Assembly (NCBI GenBank): GCA_903931355.1
Contig: CAIZCB010000412.1
Coordinates: 1-6,473 of the forward strand
DNA length: 6,473 nucleotides
Source: an uncultured Pseudomonadota bacterium
GTDB lineage: Bacteria > Pseudomonadota > Gammaproteobacteria > Methylococcales > Methylomonadaceae
Reading direction: 5' to 3'
Below, one piece after another: positions 4,902-6,473 of the stretch; the first letter of the stretch is position 1; the number at the start of each line of letters is the position of its first letter. The notes below the pieces were generated by a model, which had not been told where the DNA came from, did not search any database, and saw nothing but the letters and a program-made list of their open reading frames with translations. Made by a program: the position numbers and the translations under genes.

Positions 4902-6473
4902 TGCGCCTCATCCCAATTCTCCCCAACCCCCACTTCCACTAACAGCGGCACATGCAATTCCGCTGCATTCGACATAATCTCGCGAATCTTCGTCATACAG
5001 CTTTCTAACTGGCTTTCCGCGACTTCAAATACCAATTCATCATGGACTTGCATAATCATTTTGGCATCGACACCGCTGTCGTTTAGCCATTGATCACAAG
5101 CCAACATCGCCAGTTTGATAATGTCGGCGGCGGTGCCTTGCATTGGCGCGTTGATGGCGGTGCGTTCGGCGTATTGGCGTTGGGCAGCGTTGCGGGCGTT
5201 GATGTCGGGTAAATACAGGCGGCGACCAAACAAAGTTTCCACATAGCCATTTTGTTTGGCTTGTTCGCGGATGTCGTCCATGTACTGTTTTACCCCAGGG
5301 TAACGCTCAAAGTACAAGTTGATATAGGCTTGGGCTTTGTCGCGGGGCAAGCCTAATTGCTTGGCTAGGCCAAATGCTGACATGCCGTAAATCAAACCAA
5401 AGTTAATCGCTTTAGCGGAACGGCGTAAATCGTTGGTAACGCTGTCTAATGGCACATCAAACACTTCAGCGGCAGTGGCGCTATGCACATCGACACCTTG
5501 CGAGAACGCAGCCAGCAAGCCAGCATCGCCCGACAAATGCGCCATAATCCGCAACTCAATTTGCGAATAATCGGCGGCAACGATTTTGTAACCGGGCGCG
5601 GCGATAAAGGCTTGGCGGATTTTGCGGCCTTCTTCGCTACGAATCGGAATGTTTTGTAGATTCGGATCGGATGACGATAAACGACCAGTCGCGGCAACCG
5701 CTTGATGATAAGAAGTATGCACACGACCCGTTTTATTATTGACCTGTTGCGGCAGTTTATCGGTGTAGGTGGATTTGAGTTTGCTCATGCTGCGATGATC
5801 GATAATCAGCTTGGGCAAAGGGTAATCCAGCGCCAGCTCTTGCAATACTGATTCATCGGTCGATGGCTGGCCTTTGGGAGTTTTCTTTAATATTGGCAGG
5901 TTTTGGCGTTCAAACAGGATTTCTTGAATCTGTTTCGGCGAGCTAAGATTAAACGCCGAACCCGCTAAATCGTGGGCTTGTTGCTCAATGCCGACCATGC
6001 GATTGGCTAATTCCAAGCTTTGTTGATCAAGCATGGCGCTATCGATTAATACACCATTGGCCTCGATTCTGGTCAACACATCAACCAGCGGCATTTCGAT
6101 GTCTTGATACAGCGCCCATAAGCTGGCTTGCTGTTGTAATTGTTGCGACAGGGTTTGGTGTAAACGCAGGGTGATGTCGGCATCTTCGCAAGCGTATTCG
6201 GCGGCGGTTTCGATAGCGACTTCTTGAAAACCAATTTGTTTAGCGCCTTTGCCAGCAACATCTTCGTAATGAATGGTATCGATGCCTAAATAATGCTTGG
6301 CCAAATCGTCCATATTGTGACGAGTGGCGGTGCTGTTTAGGACGTAGGATTGCAGCATGGTGTCATGGGCAATGCCGCGCAATTGAATACCATGGTTGGC
6401 TAACACGTGGGCATCGTATTTCAGGTTTTGGCCTAGTTTGGCTTTGTTGGTATCTTCTAATAGCGGTTTTAGG
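4898..6473 (-). CDS. polA: DNA polymerase I, C-terminal 524 residues (5' end outside window)
   Basis: Pol I removes RNA primers, fills Okazaki gaps and carries out repair synthesis. The frame is open to the window edge, so the GTG at 6406 is not the start: upstream codons still read [10 protein letters not shown], a conserved 3'-5' exonuclease motif. Counting from the codon at 6472-6470, exonuclease residues are Asp20 (NLKYD) and Tyr93/Asp97 (YACEDAD), so proofreading looks intact as far as visible. In the polymerase domain: [17 protein letters not shown], motif A DYSQIELR (Asp301), motif B/O-helix [14 protein letters not shown] (Lys354, Tyr362) and motif C QVHDELVF (Asp478). The C terminus ([13 protein letters not shown]) is a normal PolA ending. 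By comparison with E. coli Pol I (928 residues), the 5' nuclease domain and the start of the exonuclease domain lie to the right of the window. The gene is convergent with hsdM. Its close similarity to enterobacterial PolA makes it the main taxonomic clue (Gammaproteobacteria). Confidence 0.98.
   Translation of the reverse strand, partial: LKPLLEDTNKAKLGQNLKYDAHVLANHGIQLRGIAHDTMLQSYVLNSTATRHNMDDLAKHYLGIDTIHYEDVAGKGAKQIGFQEVAIETAAEYACEDADITLRLHQTLSQQLQQQASLWALYQDIEMPLVDVLTRIEANGVLIDSAMLDQQSLELANRMVGIEQQAHDLAGSAFNLSSPKQIQEILFERQNLPILKKTPKGQPSTDESVLQELALDYPLPKLIIDHRSMSKLKSTYTDKLPQQVNNKTGRVHTSYHQAVAATGRLSSSDPNLQNIPIRSEEGRKIRQAFIAAPGYKIVAADYSQIELRIMAHLSGDAGLLAAFSQGVDVHSATAAEVFDVPLDSVTNDLRRSAKAINFGLIYGMSAFGLAKQLGLPRDKAQAYINLYFERYPGVKQYMDDIREQAKQNGYVETLFGRRLYLPDINARNAAQRQYAERTAINAPMQGTAADIIKLAMLACDQWLNDSGVDAKMIMQVHDELVFEVAESQLESCMTKIREIMSNAAELHVPLLVEVGVGENWDEAH

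Noticed and set aside
4699..4977. Plus-strand ORF of 92 codons between hsdM and polA
   Set aside because: It is antisense to the end of polA and to the minus-strand antitoxin-like frame. The protein is rich in serine and proline with no recognisable domain, and it has no convincing ribosome site.
5446..5724. Minus-strand 92-codon ORF within polA in another frame
   Set aside because: It overlaps the conserved polymerase motifs of PolA in the same strand but shifted frame, and its basic, serine-rich product is typical of a frame shadow.
6404..6406. GTG at 6406 as the start of polA
   Set aside because: The frame continues upstream to the window edge with conserved exonuclease residues (LGQNLKYD), so this is an internal valine codon.

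Overview
The window looks like a gammaproteobacterial chromosome. Its best taxonomic marker is the C-terminal part of DNA polymerase I (minus strand, right end), which from memory is very close to enterobacterial PolA across the exonuclease and polymerase motifs. Base composition is intermediate. The general flavour could fit a gammaproteobacterial methanotroph or a relative, but I cannot fix the genus from sequence alone.

Left and centre (1-4680, plus strand) hold a type I restriction-modification locus in an unusual order. It runs: the 3' end of hsdR (1-196); hsdS (193-1668), overlapping hsdR by 4 nt; a short AT-rich gap with a 26-codon leader-like ORF and an imperfect stem-loop (1669-1743); an AlbA_2/Schlafen-type DNA-binding plus GHKL ATPase (RecG C-terminus-like) gene (1744-3201); and hsdM (3223-4680). 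R, S and M together would form a DNA N6-adenine methyltransferase/restriction translocase complex. HsdS chooses the bipartite target, HsdM methylates it and HsdR cleaves unmodified DNA. The AlbA_2/ATPase protein is a passenger whose job cannot be read from sequence; a regulator or an accessory defence factor are the main options.

The seam (about 4681-4901) is a 217-nt interval between two convergent genes. On the minus strand it contains what I read as the wreck of a parDE-type toxin-antitoxin pair. One piece is a ParD-like antitoxin C-terminal half whose frame opens exactly at the polA stop. The other is the first about ten codons of a ParE/RelE-like toxin, starting in an ATGA overlap and then running antisense into the end of hsdM. 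This suggests that the restriction locus was joined to the polA 3' flank by a rearrangement that destroyed the toxin gene.

Right end (4898-6473, minus strand) is polA, a housekeeping gene whose 5' half lies outside the window. All visible catalytic motifs are intact. No tRNA, rRNA, CRISPR array, insertion sequence or convincing intrinsic terminator was seen.
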